A stretch of 64,000 nucleotides of DNA from Flavobacterium franklandianum (GCF_007097365.1 NZ_VJZR01000010.1:1-64000), one strand, 5' to 3'; counted from the stretch's first letter, positions 8,318 through 18,704 are shown. A program made the numbers and translations. The notes: generated by a model from the letters alone, not told the origin.

Positions 8318-8767
8318 TTAATCCTGGTCCGCCAAAGCAAGCGCTTTGACCATTATTTCAAGATCAGTAGTTCCCCTGAAACCGCTAAAACCAACAGAAA
8401 GTTTTTTTCCGTTTTTCGTAACCAGAGGTTGTCCACCTTCCCATCCAATAAGATCTGGCGCTAGAATGCCATTTGCATTTTCATCTACCTCTTTTGTAAA
8501 AACCATTCTCTCATATTCACCTGTTTTAACTCCAGTAAGCCAAACTTGACTGGCTTTTGTCCAAGCAATTCTGTACAAATTTCTTAAACTTGGTTTATTT
8601 GTTCCAAACATTTTTCCGTAAACATTTTCATTTTCATCGATAATACAGACCGCCAAATTTCCGTTTGAAATGTTTTTATCTTCGGGATTTTCCATATAGG
8701 ACGGGATTAGTTTTTCGATTGCGCTGAATACATTATTAATGATTAACTGCATTTCTTTGTTTTCCAT
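8318..8767 (-). CDS. GlcG/HbpS-like (DUF336) protein
   Basis: This 149-residue cytoplasmic protein resembles the GlcG/HbpS family: an N-terminal helix, a Gly/Asn-rich beta region (SNGNLAVCIIDENENV) and a C-terminal GGQPLVTKNGKKLSVGFSG segment close to the family's GGxP...GxxxGxxGxSG pattern. Members have been linked to haem or corrinoid binding and to glycolate or propanediol operons, but the role is not settled. It is the first gene of the minus-strand unit with the aldo/keto reductase and Gfo/Idh/MocA genes. Confidence 0.75.
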   Translation of the reverse strand: MENKEMQLIINNVFSAIEKLIPSYMENPEDKNISNGNLAVCIIDENENVYGKMFGTNKPSLRNLYRIAWTKASQVWLTGVKTGEYERMVFTKEVDENANGILAPDLIGWEGGQPLVTKNGKKLSVGFSGFRGTTDLEIMVKALALADQD

Positions 8768-8803
8768 TTATATTTAAATTTATTGTGGTGTGTACTTATT
8801 TAT

Positions 8804-9680
8804 TTATTTTAATACCTTGATATAGAACTTTTTTGAGTATTCTTCATTTTGTTTATAATAGGTCAAATTGTTTTCCTTGTAAATTGACCTATTAATTCGG
8901 TAACTAAACTCGTCTAAATACTTCTGAATAGGCTCTTTATGAACCCAAGAAAAAATACTTCTCAACCAAGATTTTACTTAATGAATAATGGTATGTAATT
9001 CTTTTGAAGATTTGCCTTTGTCACTTTTGATTTGTATCAAATCAAACTCTTTTTTCAATGGATTATAATCAGTCAATTTGTCTGTTTTTATTGATGCAGA
9101 TTTAGAAATATGTTTATCAAATATTTTACGTATTTCTTTACCCGAATAATCTTCAAGTTGTTCAAAATATACTCTTTTGATTCCGCTAGTATCATTTGTT
9201 TCAACGGCGATTATCAACTTTTTTTTGAATTATTGCTCCTTCCTTGCTTGAGATCTTCTTTACCTCAAAAAACAAATTCATCAACAAGAATTTGGCCAAT
9301 TATTGGCTTTGAAGCACTACTTGCTATACTAATTCTAACTTTTTTATTAAAATTAGTTGCCGTAGTTCTACTGATTTTTAATCGTTTTGCTATTTGTTTT
9401 GTAGAGAAACCTTTTGTGGTTGCACTCATTTCAAAAACAATTGTAAATGCTTTTCTCAAACCAAATCGACTCTGTGAAAAATAGTATCTTCAATCGGGCT
9501 TTCAATATGATGGCAAGCGTTACAATCCCTTGCAAAATTCTTTTTACGGATAGTGAATTTTGTGTGATTGCATTTCACACATTTAAAACCTTCTTTCCAC
9601 TTTATTTCTGCCAAATATTCTAAACAATCTAAATCCGTTTTGAACTTATCGGTGAATTTTAAAATACTTTCTATTGTAAA
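8804..9680 (-). pseudogene. IS1595-family (ISXO2-like) transposase, decayed
   Basis: Minus-strand frames together give most of an IS1595-type transposase: an N-terminal zinc ribbon (CVKCNHTKF then CNACHH, with TIFH after it), a helix-turn-helix-like part (KQIAKRLKISRTTA), the start of the DDE domain (ILVDEFVF) and a tail (YLDEFSYRINRS). The gene is broken by a frameshift near 9475, a stop after DEFVF and a stop near 8978, and no start codon is evident. It cannot be active. I could not identify terminal inverted repeats, so the element's limits are unknown. Confidence 0.75.
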
Positions 9681-10343
9681 TTTTTACTTACTATAAATAT
9701 ACATAAAATTATAAGTAATTAGCAAAACACCTCAATTAATTTTTATTGGTGACTAATTAAATAGGATTCTTAAAATTAAAATTCTAATAATTTTAAACTT
9801 TAATACAAATTTACCGGTTTTTTATAATCATAAAGGGTTAATTGTAAATAAGGACGTTTGCTGTATAATTGAAGACGTATTTTGTATTCGTTTTGTATTT
9901 TAAACAGACTTAATTTTAATTTTTAACTAATTTTTCAGAGAATTGTCAAGATTAAAACAATCAATAAAATCATAAACAATTAATTTGGATTGTGAGTCGA
10001 AAGTAGTTTATAACGAATTAAAGAAAACACAGAATCTATTCTCAATAATTTGCAGTTGAAACCCAATTCAGAATAAAAACAGCAATTGTTTTAATTTTTT
10101 TTTTGCAATTTGACTTAAAAAGTACATATAAACCCCTAAAGAAAAATTATAAGAATCCGTTGTGGAGTTGTATTATTTAAAATTTGTATCTAATTTGAAA
10201 CATTAATTCTTATTTGTAAATATTATAATGTAAAAATGGTAATACAATATTTTTTACCTAATTTGCTCTTGATAAAAGCGATTAAAATAATAAATTGATA
10301 AAGCCTTAATCTGATTGGCTAATTTAATAAAAACGACTCCTTT
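9681..10343. other. Long AT-rich region upstream of the GH3 gene
   Basis: About 660 bases hold no supportable gene. The region follows the dead transposase and precedes the first exported glucosidase gene, so it should contain that operon's promoter, but I find no clean TAnnTTTG box with a -33 TTG. Several near matches such as TAATTTG occur. It may also include decayed insertion-sequence end DNA. Confidence 0.4.
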
Positions 10344-12587
10344 ATGAATAACTTAAAAGTAATTTTGCTTATTGTAATTAGTTTCTTGACTATAGAAAAA
10401 AGTAATGCCCAAAAAATGGATGTAGAAAGTAGCATAGAAGAGTTACTTGCTAAAATGACGCTTTTTGAAAAGATTGGACAAATGAATCAAGTCAATGGTC
10501 GCAATCCGACGGATAAATTACCAGGACAAATTCGGTCAGGAGAAATAGGTTCGATGCTTAATATTGGAAGTCCAGAATTGGTAAATTCATTGCAAAAAAA
10601 TGCAAAAGAAGAATCCAGACTCGGAATTCCGTTACTAATTGCCAGAGATGTAATTCACGGATTCAAAACAATGTTCCCTATTCCACTAGGGCAAGCGGCT
10701 TCTTTCAATCCAGAAATGGTAGAACTTGGTGCCCGAATCGCTGCAAAAGAAGCTTCTGAAAAAGGCATTCGTTGGACTTTTGCTCCCATGATGGATATTT
10801 CTAGAGATGCGCGTTGGGGCAGAATTGCAGAGAGTTTTGGCGAAGATACCTATTTGGCAGAAATAATGGCAGTCGCCATGGTCAAAGGTTTTCAAGGAAA
10901 AGATTTGTCGAACCCGTCATCGATTGCTGCTTGCGCCAAACATTTTGTTGCTTATGGTGCAGCCGAAGGCGGTCGCGATTATAATTCGACATATGTGCCG
11001 GAACGACAATTAAGAAACGTTTATTTACCTCCTTTCGAAAAAGCCATAAGAGAGGCTAATTGTGCCACAGTAATGACTTCGTTCAATGCCAACAATGGAA
11101 TACCAGCTAGTGGAAATGAATTTCTTTTGAAGAATGTATTGCGAAAAGAATGGGGTTTTGATGGTATTGTCGTTTCAGATTGGGGATCGATAAAAGAAAT
11201 GGTGCAAATGGGTTTTTGCGAAGACGATAAAGAAGCAGCTCTAAAAGGAGTAAACGGTGGAGTGGATGTCGAAATGACTTCAGGAACCTACCTTGCCTAT
11301 ATTGAAACTTTGATTGCTGAAGGTAAATTGCAACAAAAAACCATAGATGATGCCGTAAGAAACGTCCTGAGATTAAAATTTAAATTGGGTTTGTTTGACA
11401 ATCCATACACTGATATTAAAGCCAAATCATCTATTTATTCTCCAGAACATTTGCAAGCTGCGAAACAAGCTGCCGAGGAATCCTTTGTTTTGTTGAAGAA
11501 TAAAAACAACACATTGCCTTTATCCAATAAAATAAAAACTGTGGCTATTATTGGTCCAATGGCAGATGCACCCCACGACCAAATGGGAACTTGGACTTTT
11601 GACGGAGAAAAAGCGATGACACAAACTCCATTGCAAGCTTTGAGAAAACAATACGGTAAAGAGGTTAAATTTATTTACGAGCAAGGACTTGCCTTTAGTA
11701 GAGACACTCTTAAAGTTAATTTTTCTAAAGCTATTGATGCTGCAAAACAAGCCGATGTGGTTCTGCTTTTTGTAGGCGAAGAAGCTATTTTATCTGGTGA
11801 AGCCCATTGTTTGGCCGAAATAAATTTAAAAGGAGCACAATCGGAATTATTAGAAGCATTGAGTAAAACCGGAACACCTATGGTCACTTTGGTAATGGCT
11901 GGAAGACCATTGACTATTGACAAAGAAATAAAATTATCTGATGCGGTCTTGTATTTATGGCATCCTGGTACAATGGGAGGTCCTGCCGTTGCTGATATTT
12001 TATTTGGAAAATCAGTACCTAGCGGAAAATTACCCGTGACTTTCCCAAAATATGTTGGACAAATACCAGTATATTACAATCATGATAGAGTGGGAAGACC
12101 TGCACACAAAAAAGAAACATTGATAAAGGATATTCCACTGGAAGCCAAACAATCTTCTTTGGGCGCTTCCTCTTATTATCTTGATGCTGGTTTTGATGCA
12201 CTTTTTGATTTTGGATATGGATTGTCTTACACCACTTTTGAATATTCAAATTTAGTTTTATCAGCAGATTCCTTGTCTTCATCAGATGTTTTGACGGTAA
12301 CGGTAGATTTAAAAAATACCGGAAAATATCAAGCTACTGAGATTCTACAATTATACACGGCCGATTTAGCGGGTTCAATTGCGAGACCTATTAAAGAACT
12401 CAAAGATTTTAAACGCATCAATCTAAAACCGGGTGAAACTCAAAAAGTGACCTTTAAACTTCCAATGGAGCGACTTGCTTTTTGGAATATAGACAACAAG
12501 AAAATAGTGGAACCAGGCAAGTTTAACTTGATGGTTGGTGGAAATAGCAATGAAGTAGTAACAAAAGAATTTATAGTTCGTCAATAA
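10344..12587 (+). CDS. bglX: GH3 beta-glucosidase (BglX type), exported
   Basis: This 747-residue protein has a signal peptide ending at about residue 22 (SNAQ) and the three usual parts of BglX-like GH3 enzymes: a TIM barrel, an alpha/beta sandwich and a C-terminal fibronectin III-like domain. The nucleophile is Asp279 in GIVVSDWGS; GRDYN and ARDVIHGFKT are typical substrate-pocket segments. It should release glucose from the non-reducing end of beta-glucosides in the periplasm. It heads a tight cluster: the GH2 gene starts 10 bases after its stop, then a second GH3 and a PQQ sugar dehydrogenase. Linkage specificity cannot be read from the sequence. Confidence 0.92.
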   Translation: MNNLKVILLIVISFLTIEKSNAQKMDVESSIEELLAKMTLFEKIGQMNQVNGRNPTDKLPGQIRSGEIGSMLNIGSPELVNSLQKNAKEESRLGIPLLIARDVIHGFKTMFPIPLGQAASFNPEMVELGARIAAKEASEKGIRWTFAPMMDISRDARWGRIAESFGEDTYLAEIMAVAMVKGFQGKDLSNPSSIAACAKHFVAYGAAEGGRDYNSTYVPERQLRNVYLPPFEKAIREANCATVMTSFNANNGIPASGNEFLLKNVLRKEWGFDGIVVSDWGSIKEMVQMGFCEDDKEAALKGVNGGVDVEMTSGTYLAYIETLIAEGKLQQKTIDDAVRNVLRLKFKLGLFDNPYTDIKAKSSIYSPEHLQAAKQAAEESFVLLKNKNNTLPLSNKIKTVAIIGPMADAPHDQMGTWTFDGEKAMTQTPLQALRKQYGKEVKFIYEQGLAFSRDTLKVNFSKAIDAAKQADVVLLFVGEEAILSGEAHCLAEINLKGAQSELLEALSKTGTPMVTLVMAGRPLTIDKEIKLSDAVLYLWHPGTMGGPAVADILFGKSVPSGKLPVTFPKYVGQIPVYYNHDRVGRPAHKKETLIKDIPLEAKQSSLGASSYYLDAGFDALFDFGYGLSYTTFEYSNLVLSADSLSSSDVLTVTVDLKNTGKYQATEILQLYTADLAGSIARPIKELKDFKRINLKPGETQKVTFKLPMERLAFWNIDNKKIVEPGKFNLMVGGNSNEVVTKEFIVRQ

Positions 12588-12597
12588 AAAATTAAAA

Positions 12598-14397
12598 ATG
12601 AAAAAGATTATTTTATGTTTTGCCTTAATTATGGCAGGAACCATTATGGCACAAGAAGTTCCATTAGTCACTAATGTTTTTGCACGGAACAACATCAACC
12701 TCAACGGAAAATGGAATTATGTAGTTGATCCATTAGAAAATGGGTATTACGATTACAGATTGATGCCTTTTCAAACGAATGGTTTTTTTGAAAATAAAAC
12801 ATTCAAAACGGCAGAGTTGCAAGAATATAATTTGAATACTTCTGCTACGATGGATATCCCTTCGGACTGGAATACCAAAGATGACAGACTATTTTTTTAT
12901 GAAGGTACCGTTTGGTTCAAGAAGGATTTTGAATATAAAAAATCTCCTGGAACAAAAGGTATTCTTTATTTTGGAGCGGTTAATTACGATGCCAAGGTTT
13001 ATGTAAACGGCAAATTAGTTGGCTCTCATGTGGGTGGGTACACACCATTTAATTTTGATGTTACCAATGTTTTGGTAGATGGAAACAATTTTGTAGTTGT
13101 CAAAGTTGATAACAAACGCCACAAAGACAATGTACCTACCGTAAATATGGATTGGTGGAATTACGGCGGAATTACCCGTGATGTAGTTCTTTCTCAAGTG
13201 CCCAATACCTATATCGAAGACTACTTGGTTCAATTGGACAAAACTAAGGAAGGCGTAATTTCAGGATGGGTAAAACTGAGCGAGGCAGTTGCAAACCAAT
13301 CGGTAACCATTTCAATCGCTGAACTCAAAATCAAGAAACAAGTCGTTACGGATGCTAATGGTATGGCCCATTTTGAAGTGAAAGCAAAGCCTGTTTTATG
13401 GACACCAGAATCACCAAAATTATACAATGTTACTGTAAGTAAATCGGATGAGAATATTGCAGATACTATTGGCTTTAGAACCATAGAAACTAGAGGAAAA
13501 GAAATTTTGCTAAACGGGAAAAAAGTCTTCCTGAGAGGAATTAGTATCCACGAAGAGGCACCTTTCCGCCAAGGTAGAGCTTGGTCCAAAGAAGATGCTG
13601 TTACCTTACTTACTTGGGCCAAAGAATTAGGATGTAATTATGTCCGTTTGGCACATTATCCCCACAATGAAACAATGGTGCGCGAAGCCGAAAGAATGGG
13701 ATTGATGGTTTGGTCAGAAGTTCCGGTATATTGGACTATTTCTTGGACAAATGCCGATACTTATAACAATGCGGAACATCAATTACACGACATGATTTAT
13801 AGGGATAAAAATCGTTGTGCGGTAGTAATTTGGTCTATTGCAAATGAAACGCCTCATGGTGATGATCGGGATATTTTCCTAACTAAATTAGCAAAATACG
13901 CACGCCAAAAGGACAATACACGTCTGATTAGCATGGCTATGGAGGTAACCAAAAGTGCCAATAACGTTAACACACTGCATGATAATATGAATGAATATGT
14001 TGATATTATCAGTTTCAACCAATACATGGGCTGGTATAGAGGAACAAATGAATCTTGCAAATTGATGCAATGGATTATTCCTTATAACAAACCAGTTATT
14101 GTTAGTGAATTTGGAGGCGAGGCTTTACAAGGTTTACACGGCGATAAAACCGAGCGTTGGAACGAAGAATATCAGGAAGAATTATACATCCAAAATACGC
14201 AAATGTTAGATCGAATAGAGGGTTTGGCTGGAGTTTCTCCTTGGATTTTGGTAGATTTTAGATCGCCAAGACGCCAGTTGCCTGGGATTCAGGATTTCTT
14301 TAATCGCAAAGGATTAATTTCAAGTGCGGGAATAAAAAAGAAAGCTTTTTATGTCATGAAAGATTGGTATGAAAAAAAAGAAACAGAATATAAATAG
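12598..14397 (+). CDS. GH2 glycoside hydrolase, exported
   Basis: This 599-residue protein has a signal peptide (ends near MAQ, residue 19), a GH2 sugar-binding jelly roll (about 35-200), an immunoglobulin-like domain (about 205-295) and a TIM barrel. The acid/base is Glu417 in WSIANETPHG; the nucleophile is Glu504 in IVSEFGGEA. The short form with a WTISWTNADTY loop is close to beta-glucuronidase-like and small beta-galactosidase-like GH2 enzymes. In this cluster of glucosidases it could act on beta-galactosyl, beta-glucuronyl or beta-mannosyl groups; the sequence alone does not decide. It lies 10 bases after the GH3 gene and 51 before the next. Confidence 0.9.
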   Translation: MKKIILCFALIMAGTIMAQEVPLVTNVFARNNINLNGKWNYVVDPLENGYYDYRLMPFQTNGFFENKTFKTAELQEYNLNTSATMDIPSDWNTKDDRLFFYEGTVWFKKDFEYKKSPGTKGILYFGAVNYDAKVYVNGKLVGSHVGGYTPFNFDVTNVLVDGNNFVVVKVDNKRHKDNVPTVNMDWWNYGGITRDVVLSQVPNTYIEDYLVQLDKTKEGVISGWVKLSEAVANQSVTISIAELKIKKQVVTDANGMAHFEVKAKPVLWTPESPKLYNVTVSKSDENIADTIGFRTIETRGKEILLNGKKVFLRGISIHEEAPFRQGRAWSKEDAVTLLTWAKELGCNYVRLAHYPHNETMVREAERMGLMVWSEVPVYWTISWTNADTYNNAEHQLHDMIYRDKNRCAVVIWSIANETPHGDDRDIFLTKLAKYARQKDNTRLISMAMEVTKSANNVNTLHDNMNEYVDIISFNQYMGWYRGTNESCKLMQWIIPYNKPVIVSEFGGEALQGLHGDKTERWNEEYQEELYIQNTQMLDRIEGLAGVSPWILVDFRSPRRQLPGIQDFFNRKGLISSAGIKKKAFYVMKDWYEKKETEYK

Positions 14398-14448
14398 TCA
14401 AATTTTTAAAATAATTTTTCATGATTTTTTGCAATTAACAAGTTTAAA

Positions 14449-16881
14449 ATGGAACAAAAAAAAATAAAATATATCGCATTGGTAATTGCTTTAACGAGCC
14501 AATTGTCTAATGCACAACAAAAAGATAATATTTACAAAAAAGGCTGGATAGATTTCAATAAAAATGGGACTATGGATGTCTATGAAAATCCGAAAGCTCC
14601 ATTAGAAAAAAGAGTCCAAAATTTGATTTCCCAAATGAACGTAGACGAAAAGACCTGTCAAATGGCAACTTTATATGGATATAAAAGGGTTTTAAAAGAT
14701 TCGTTGCCAACACCAAACTGGAAAAATGAAATCTGGAAAGACGGAATTGCCAATATCGACGAACAATTGAATGGTGTTGGACTTTTAGCATCCAATGGAA
14801 GAAACGCTGTTGTGTCCAAAAACCTAATTTATCCTTTCAGCAACCACGCCTTAGCTATCAACAAAACACAACGTTGGTTTATCGAAGAGACGCGATTGGG
14901 AATCCCAGTAGATTTCACAAACGAAGGTATTCACGGTTTGAATCATACCAAAGCAACACCACTTCCCGCACCAATTGGCATTGGTTCCACATGGAATAAG
15001 GATTTGGTTTTGAAAGCGGGTCAAATTGCGGGTCGTGAAGCAAAAGCTTTGGGTTATACTAATGTTTATGCGCCAATTTTGGATTTGTCTAGAGATCCAA
15101 GATGGGGTCGTGTTTTAGAAACCTACGGAGAGGATCCTTTTCTGGTAGGTGCTTTGGGTACACAAATGGTCAAAGGAATTCAAAGTCAAGGTGTCGCTTC
15201 AACATTGAAACATTATGCTATTTACAGTATGCCAAAAGGTGGTCGTGACGGAAATGCTAGAACCGATCCGCATATTAATCCTCGAGAATTGCATGAAATA
15301 CATCTATACCCATTCAAAAAAGTAATACAAGATGCACAACCAATGGGCGTAATGAGTAGCTATAACGATTGGAATGGGGAGCCTGTAACAGCCAGTCATT
15401 ATTTCTTGACCCAATTATTGCGATGGGAATATGGTTTCAAAGGCTATGTGGTAAGTGATAGTGAAGCAGTGGAATTCATTTATACCAAACACCAAATTGC
15501 TCCAACGTATCAAGATGGAGTAAGACAAGTTGTAGAAGCAGGTTTGAATGTTAGAACCCATTTTACACCGCCAAAAGATTATATTCTTCCTTTGCGAAAT
15601 CTTGTCAATGAAGGAAAATTATCTATCAAGCTTATAGATGAAAGAGTTGCCGAAGTCTTGAGAGTAAAATTCAGATTGGGACTTTTCGATACTCCTTATG
15701 TGGAAAATCCAAAAGCTGCCGATGCAATAGTTGGCGCCGATAAAAACAAAGACTTTGTTTTGGATATCCAAAAACAATCTCTGGTTTTGCTTAAAAACGA
15801 AGGGAATTTATTGCCATTGGATAAAACTAAAATTAAAAAAGTTTTAGTTACAGGACCGCTTGCTGCCGAAGAAAATTATATGGTAAGTCGCTACGGACCT
15901 CAAGAACTCAAAAACACTACCGTGCTTGATGGTATCAAAGAATATTTGGGTAAGGATGTTGCCGTAGATTATGCCAAAGGCTGTGATGCCGTTGATGCTA
16001 ATTTTCCTGAAAGCGAACTGATTAATTTCCCTTTGGCAGCCAAAGAACAAAGTGATATTGATCAAGCTGTATTATTAGCCAAACAAAATGATATCATTAT
16101 TGTTGCACTTGGTGAAGATGAGAAAACAACTGGGGAAAGCAAATCTAGAACAGGTTTAGGATTGCCAGGTCGTCAACAACAATTATTAGAAGCTTTGTAT
16201 GCAACCGGAAAACCAGTTGTTTTGGTATTAATAAACGGACAGCCGTTAACCATTAATTGGGCGCAAAAATTCGTTCCTTCAATCTTGGAAGCTTGGTTTC
16301 CAAGTCATTTAGGAGGTAAAGCCATCGCTGAAACTCTATTTGGAGATTATAATCCGGGAGGAAAATTGACAGTTACTTTTCCAAAATCGATGGGGCAAAT
16401 TGAATTAAACTTCCCATACAAACTAGGTTCTCATAACACACAAGGAAATGAAGGGCCTAATGGTTTTGGAAAAACAAGTGTAAATGGAGCATTGTATCCA
16501 TTTGGATTCGGATTGAGTTATACTACTTTTGGCTATTCTGATTTAACAATAACGCCTACTAAATTAAATTCACAGGCTGAAATTAATGTTTCAGTAAATG
16601 TTACTAACACAGGAAAACGCGCTGGTGATGAGGTAGTGCAATTGTACATTAGCGATAAGATCGCTAGTGTTGTAACTTATGATTCTGTATTGAGAGGATT
16701 CGAAAGAGTGACACTTCAACCAGGAGAAACCAAAACTATTCATTTTACCTTACATCCATCGGATTTGATGTTGTTGGATAAAAATATGAAATGGACAGTA
16801 GAACCCGGCGATTTTGAAATCAAAATAGGAGCGTCTTCTGAAGATATTAAGTTGAAAGAAGTTATTACCATTGTGCCTTAA
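14449..16881 (+). CDS. GH3 beta-glucosidase/beta-xylosidase, exported
   Basis: This 810-residue GH3 enzyme has a signal peptide ending near SNAQ (about residue 24) and then an extra N-terminal stretch (YKKGWIDFNKNGTMDVYENP) that reads like a calcium-binding DxNxxGxxD loop. The nucleophile is Asp337 in YVVSDSEAVEF. This branch is common next to PUL genes and includes beta-glucosidases and beta-xylosidases. The alpha/beta sandwich and the fibronectin III-like end (TNTGKRAGDEVVQLYI) are complete. It differs enough from the 10344 and 46894 enzymes to suggest another linkage or chain length. Confidence 0.9.
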   Translation: MEQKKIKYIALVIALTSQLSNAQQKDNIYKKGWIDFNKNGTMDVYENPKAPLEKRVQNLISQMNVDEKTCQMATLYGYKRVLKDSLPTPNWKNEIWKDGIANIDEQLNGVGLLASNGRNAVVSKNLIYPFSNHALAINKTQRWFIEETRLGIPVDFTNEGIHGLNHTKATPLPAPIGIGSTWNKDLVLKAGQIAGREAKALGYTNVYAPILDLSRDPRWGRVLETYGEDPFLVGALGTQMVKGIQSQGVASTLKHYAIYSMPKGGRDGNARTDPHINPRELHEIHLYPFKKVIQDAQPMGVMSSYNDWNGEPVTASHYFLTQLLRWEYGFKGYVVSDSEAVEFIYTKHQIAPTYQDGVRQVVEAGLNVRTHFTPPKDYILPLRNLVNEGKLSIKLIDERVAEVLRVKFRLGLFDTPYVENPKAADAIVGADKNKDFVLDIQKQSLVLLKNEGNLLPLDKTKIKKVLVTGPLAAEENYMVSRYGPQELKNTTVLDGIKEYLGKDVAVDYAKGCDAVDANFPESELINFPLAAKEQSDIDQAVLLAKQNDIIIVALGEDEKTTGESKSRTGLGLPGRQQQLLEALYATGKPVVLVLINGQPLTINWAQKFVPSILEAWFPSHLGGKAIAETLFGDYNPGGKLTVTFPKSMGQIELNFPYKLGSHNTQGNEGPNGFGKTSVNGALYPFGFGLSYTTFGYSDLTITPTKLNSQAEINVSVNVTNTGKRAGDEVVQLYISDKIASVVTYDSVLRGFERVTLQPGETKTIHFTLHPSDLMLLDKNMKWTVEPGDFEIKIGASSEDIKLKEVITIVP

Positions 16882-17002
16882 AACAATACAAACAAATAGC
16901 AAACACAACTCAAAGATTTGTTAAATACTTTTAAAATTTTGTGTTAAATAGATTAATTCCTTTAAATAAACTAATATTGTAAATTATAAAAATTATATAG
17001 TT

Positions 17003-18118
17003 ATGTTAAAAATATGTCCTTTTTTTGTTTTGTTTTTTATTATAAATTGTAAAGCACAAGATAAACCCAGCGCACTTCCAATAGCGGATGAGGTTGTAAA
17101 TTACACATTCGAACCTGTTGCTACTGGAATTATTATTCCTTGGGGTATGGTAATGTTACCAGATGAAACTTTGCTTGTCACAGAAAAAAGTGGTATTCTT
17201 TACCATGTTAAAAACGGTGTAAATACCCAAGTAAAAAATGTGCCTAAAGTGTACAATAGAGGGCAAGGAGGATTGCTGGATATTGCTTTGCATCCAAATT
17301 ACCAAAAAAATGGTTGGATTTATATGGCCTTTTCTTCAGAAGATGTTGAAGGAGAAGGTGGAAATACTAAACTAATAAGAGCAAAATTAGTTGACGAAGG
17401 TTTGACCGAAATTCAAGAATTATACAAAGCGACACCAAATACGACTGGTCCCAATCATTTTGGATGCCGAATCGCTTTCGATAACGATGGCTATTTATAT
17501 TTTAGCATTGGAGAGAGAGATAAAAAATTCCAAAATCCTCAAGACATAACTCGCGATGGCGGTAAAATATACCGTTTATTTGATGATGGTAAAACACCAT
17601 TAGATAATCCATTTGTAGGGAAAGCTGGAGTAAAAGAAGCTATTTTTTCCTATGGGCATCGCAATCCTCAGGGATTGGCTAAACATCCTGTAACCGGTCA
17701 GATGTGGGCTCACGAACACGGCCCACAAGGAGGTGATGAAATCAACATTGTTAAGAAAGGGGCTAATTATGGCTGGCCTGTAATCACTTATGGGATTGAT
17801 TATGATGGTAAAATTATAAGTGATATCACAGAAAAAGAAGGGATGGAACAACCTTTACATTATTGGCTTCCATCAATTGCTCCTGGAGGAATGGTTTTCG
17901 TTACAGGTGACCGTTATCCAGAATGGAAAGGACATTTGCTTGTAGGAGCTATGAAATTTAAATACTTGGAATTACTAAAATTGAAAGACAATAAAGTAAT
18001 TAGCAGACAAAAAATAGCAACTGATATTGGACGTATAAGAAACGTGATTCAAGGTCAAGATGGTTACATTTATTTTGCAGTGGAACAAAAAGGAATCTAT
18101 AGAATTATACCCAATTAA
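17003..18118 (+). CDS. PQQ-dependent soluble sugar dehydrogenase
   Basis: This 371-residue protein has a signal peptide (ends near KAQ, residue 20) and the six-bladed propeller fold of the soluble aldose/glucose dehydrogenase family. The motif block GHRNPQGLAKHP, HEHGPQGGDEIN and GANYGWP, which lines the PQQ site, is intact. It should oxidise glucose or other aldoses to the lactone in the periplasm and pass electrons to a cytochrome. A cytochrome c gene starts 3 bases downstream, and gluconate uptake and kinase genes follow. I see no PQQ synthesis genes in the window; many Bacteroidota must import PQQ. Confidence 0.9.
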   Translation: MLKICPFFVLFFIINCKAQDKPSALPIADEVVNYTFEPVATGIIIPWGMVMLPDETLLVTEKSGILYHVKNGVNTQVKNVPKVYNRGQGGLLDIALHPNYQKNGWIYMAFSSEDVEGEGGNTKLIRAKLVDEGLTEIQELYKATPNTTGPNHFGCRIAFDNDGYLYFSIGERDKKFQNPQDITRDGGKIYRLFDDGKTPLDNPFVGKAGVKEAIFSYGHRNPQGLAKHPVTGQMWAHEHGPQGGDEINIVKKGANYGWPVITYGIDYDGKIISDITEKEGMEQPLHYWLPSIAPGGMVFVTGDRYPEWKGHLLVGAMKFKYLELLKLKDNKVISRQKIATDIGRIRNVIQGQDGYIYFAVEQKGIYRIIPN

Positions 18119-18121
18119 CGC

Positions 18122-18589
18122 ATGATTTTAAATAAAATATATTTTTGGTTTAGCCCAATTTTTCTCGGTTTTTTGTTCATCGGTTTTTCAGAGTCGGTTT
18201 CAAACCGAAGCATACAAAGTGAATATTTGGTCCTTGAACAATCTCAGAATAAAACAGATTTGCAAAAAAGTATCGCTAGGGGCAAAGAGGTTTATGCCGA
18301 TTTCTGTATGCAATGTCATTTAGCAACAGGGAAAGGAGATTTAGTTAATTTCCCTCCACTTGACGGCTCAGATTGGCTTGTCAAAAAGCGAAAACAAAGC
18401 ATACACGCAGTAAAGTATGGGCAAACGGGTGAAGTCATTGTTAAGGGCAAAAAGTTTAACAACATAATGCCACCATTAGGACTTTCAAATCAGGAAGTAG
18501 CTGATGTTATGAATTTTGTTATGAATTCCTGGTCTAACAAGCAAAAGAAAATGGTAACAATTGATGAAGTTAAAGCCGTTATTAATTGA
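18122..18589 (+). CDS. Exported c-type cytochrome, likely electron acceptor of the sugar dehydrogenase
   Basis: This 155-residue protein has an N-terminal hydrophobic segment (about residues 8-25), so it is exported or membrane-anchored, and one haem motif, Cys62-Met-Gln-Cys65-His66. A later IMPPLG (Met in a Pro-rich loop) is the expected second haem ligand. It starts 3 bases after the sugar dehydrogenase stop, a strong sign of co-translation and of a working pair in which the cytochrome carries electrons to the respiratory chain. Confidence 0.88.
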   Translation: MILNKIYFWFSPIFLGFLFIGFSESVSNRSIQSEYLVLEQSQNKTDLQKSIARGKEVYADFCMQCHLATGKGDLVNFPPLDGSDWLVKKRKQSIHAVKYGQTGEVIVKGKKFNNIMPPLGLSNQEVADVMNFVMNSWSNKQKKMVTIDEVKAVIN

Positions 18590-18608
18590 TAAAATTTAAT
18601 TTTTGAAT

Positions 18609-18704
18609 TTCACATCGAATAGCCTAAAGATGCTAATTGTGGTAAAAATGCAGGAACTTCATTTTGGAATGCTATTGATCCTAAAAAGTCAAAAATAAGA
18701 GATT
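18609..18704 (+). pseudogene. Orphan C-terminal fragment
   Basis: One frame reads PKDANCGKNAGTSFWNAIDP then KKSKIRD and a stop at 18702-18704, with an in-frame TAG upstream of it. It looks like the end of a larger secreted enzyme that was otherwise deleted. I cannot name the family. Confidence 0.3.

Noticed and set aside
9110..9484. A 124-codon plus-strand frame opposite the transposase.
   Set aside because: It is the complement of readable IS1595 transposase domains and has no family features of its own.
9681..10343. A riboswitch or other structured leader before the first GH3 gene.
   Set aside because: I found no conserved aptamer-like pairing or expression platform; the region is plain AT-rich DNA.
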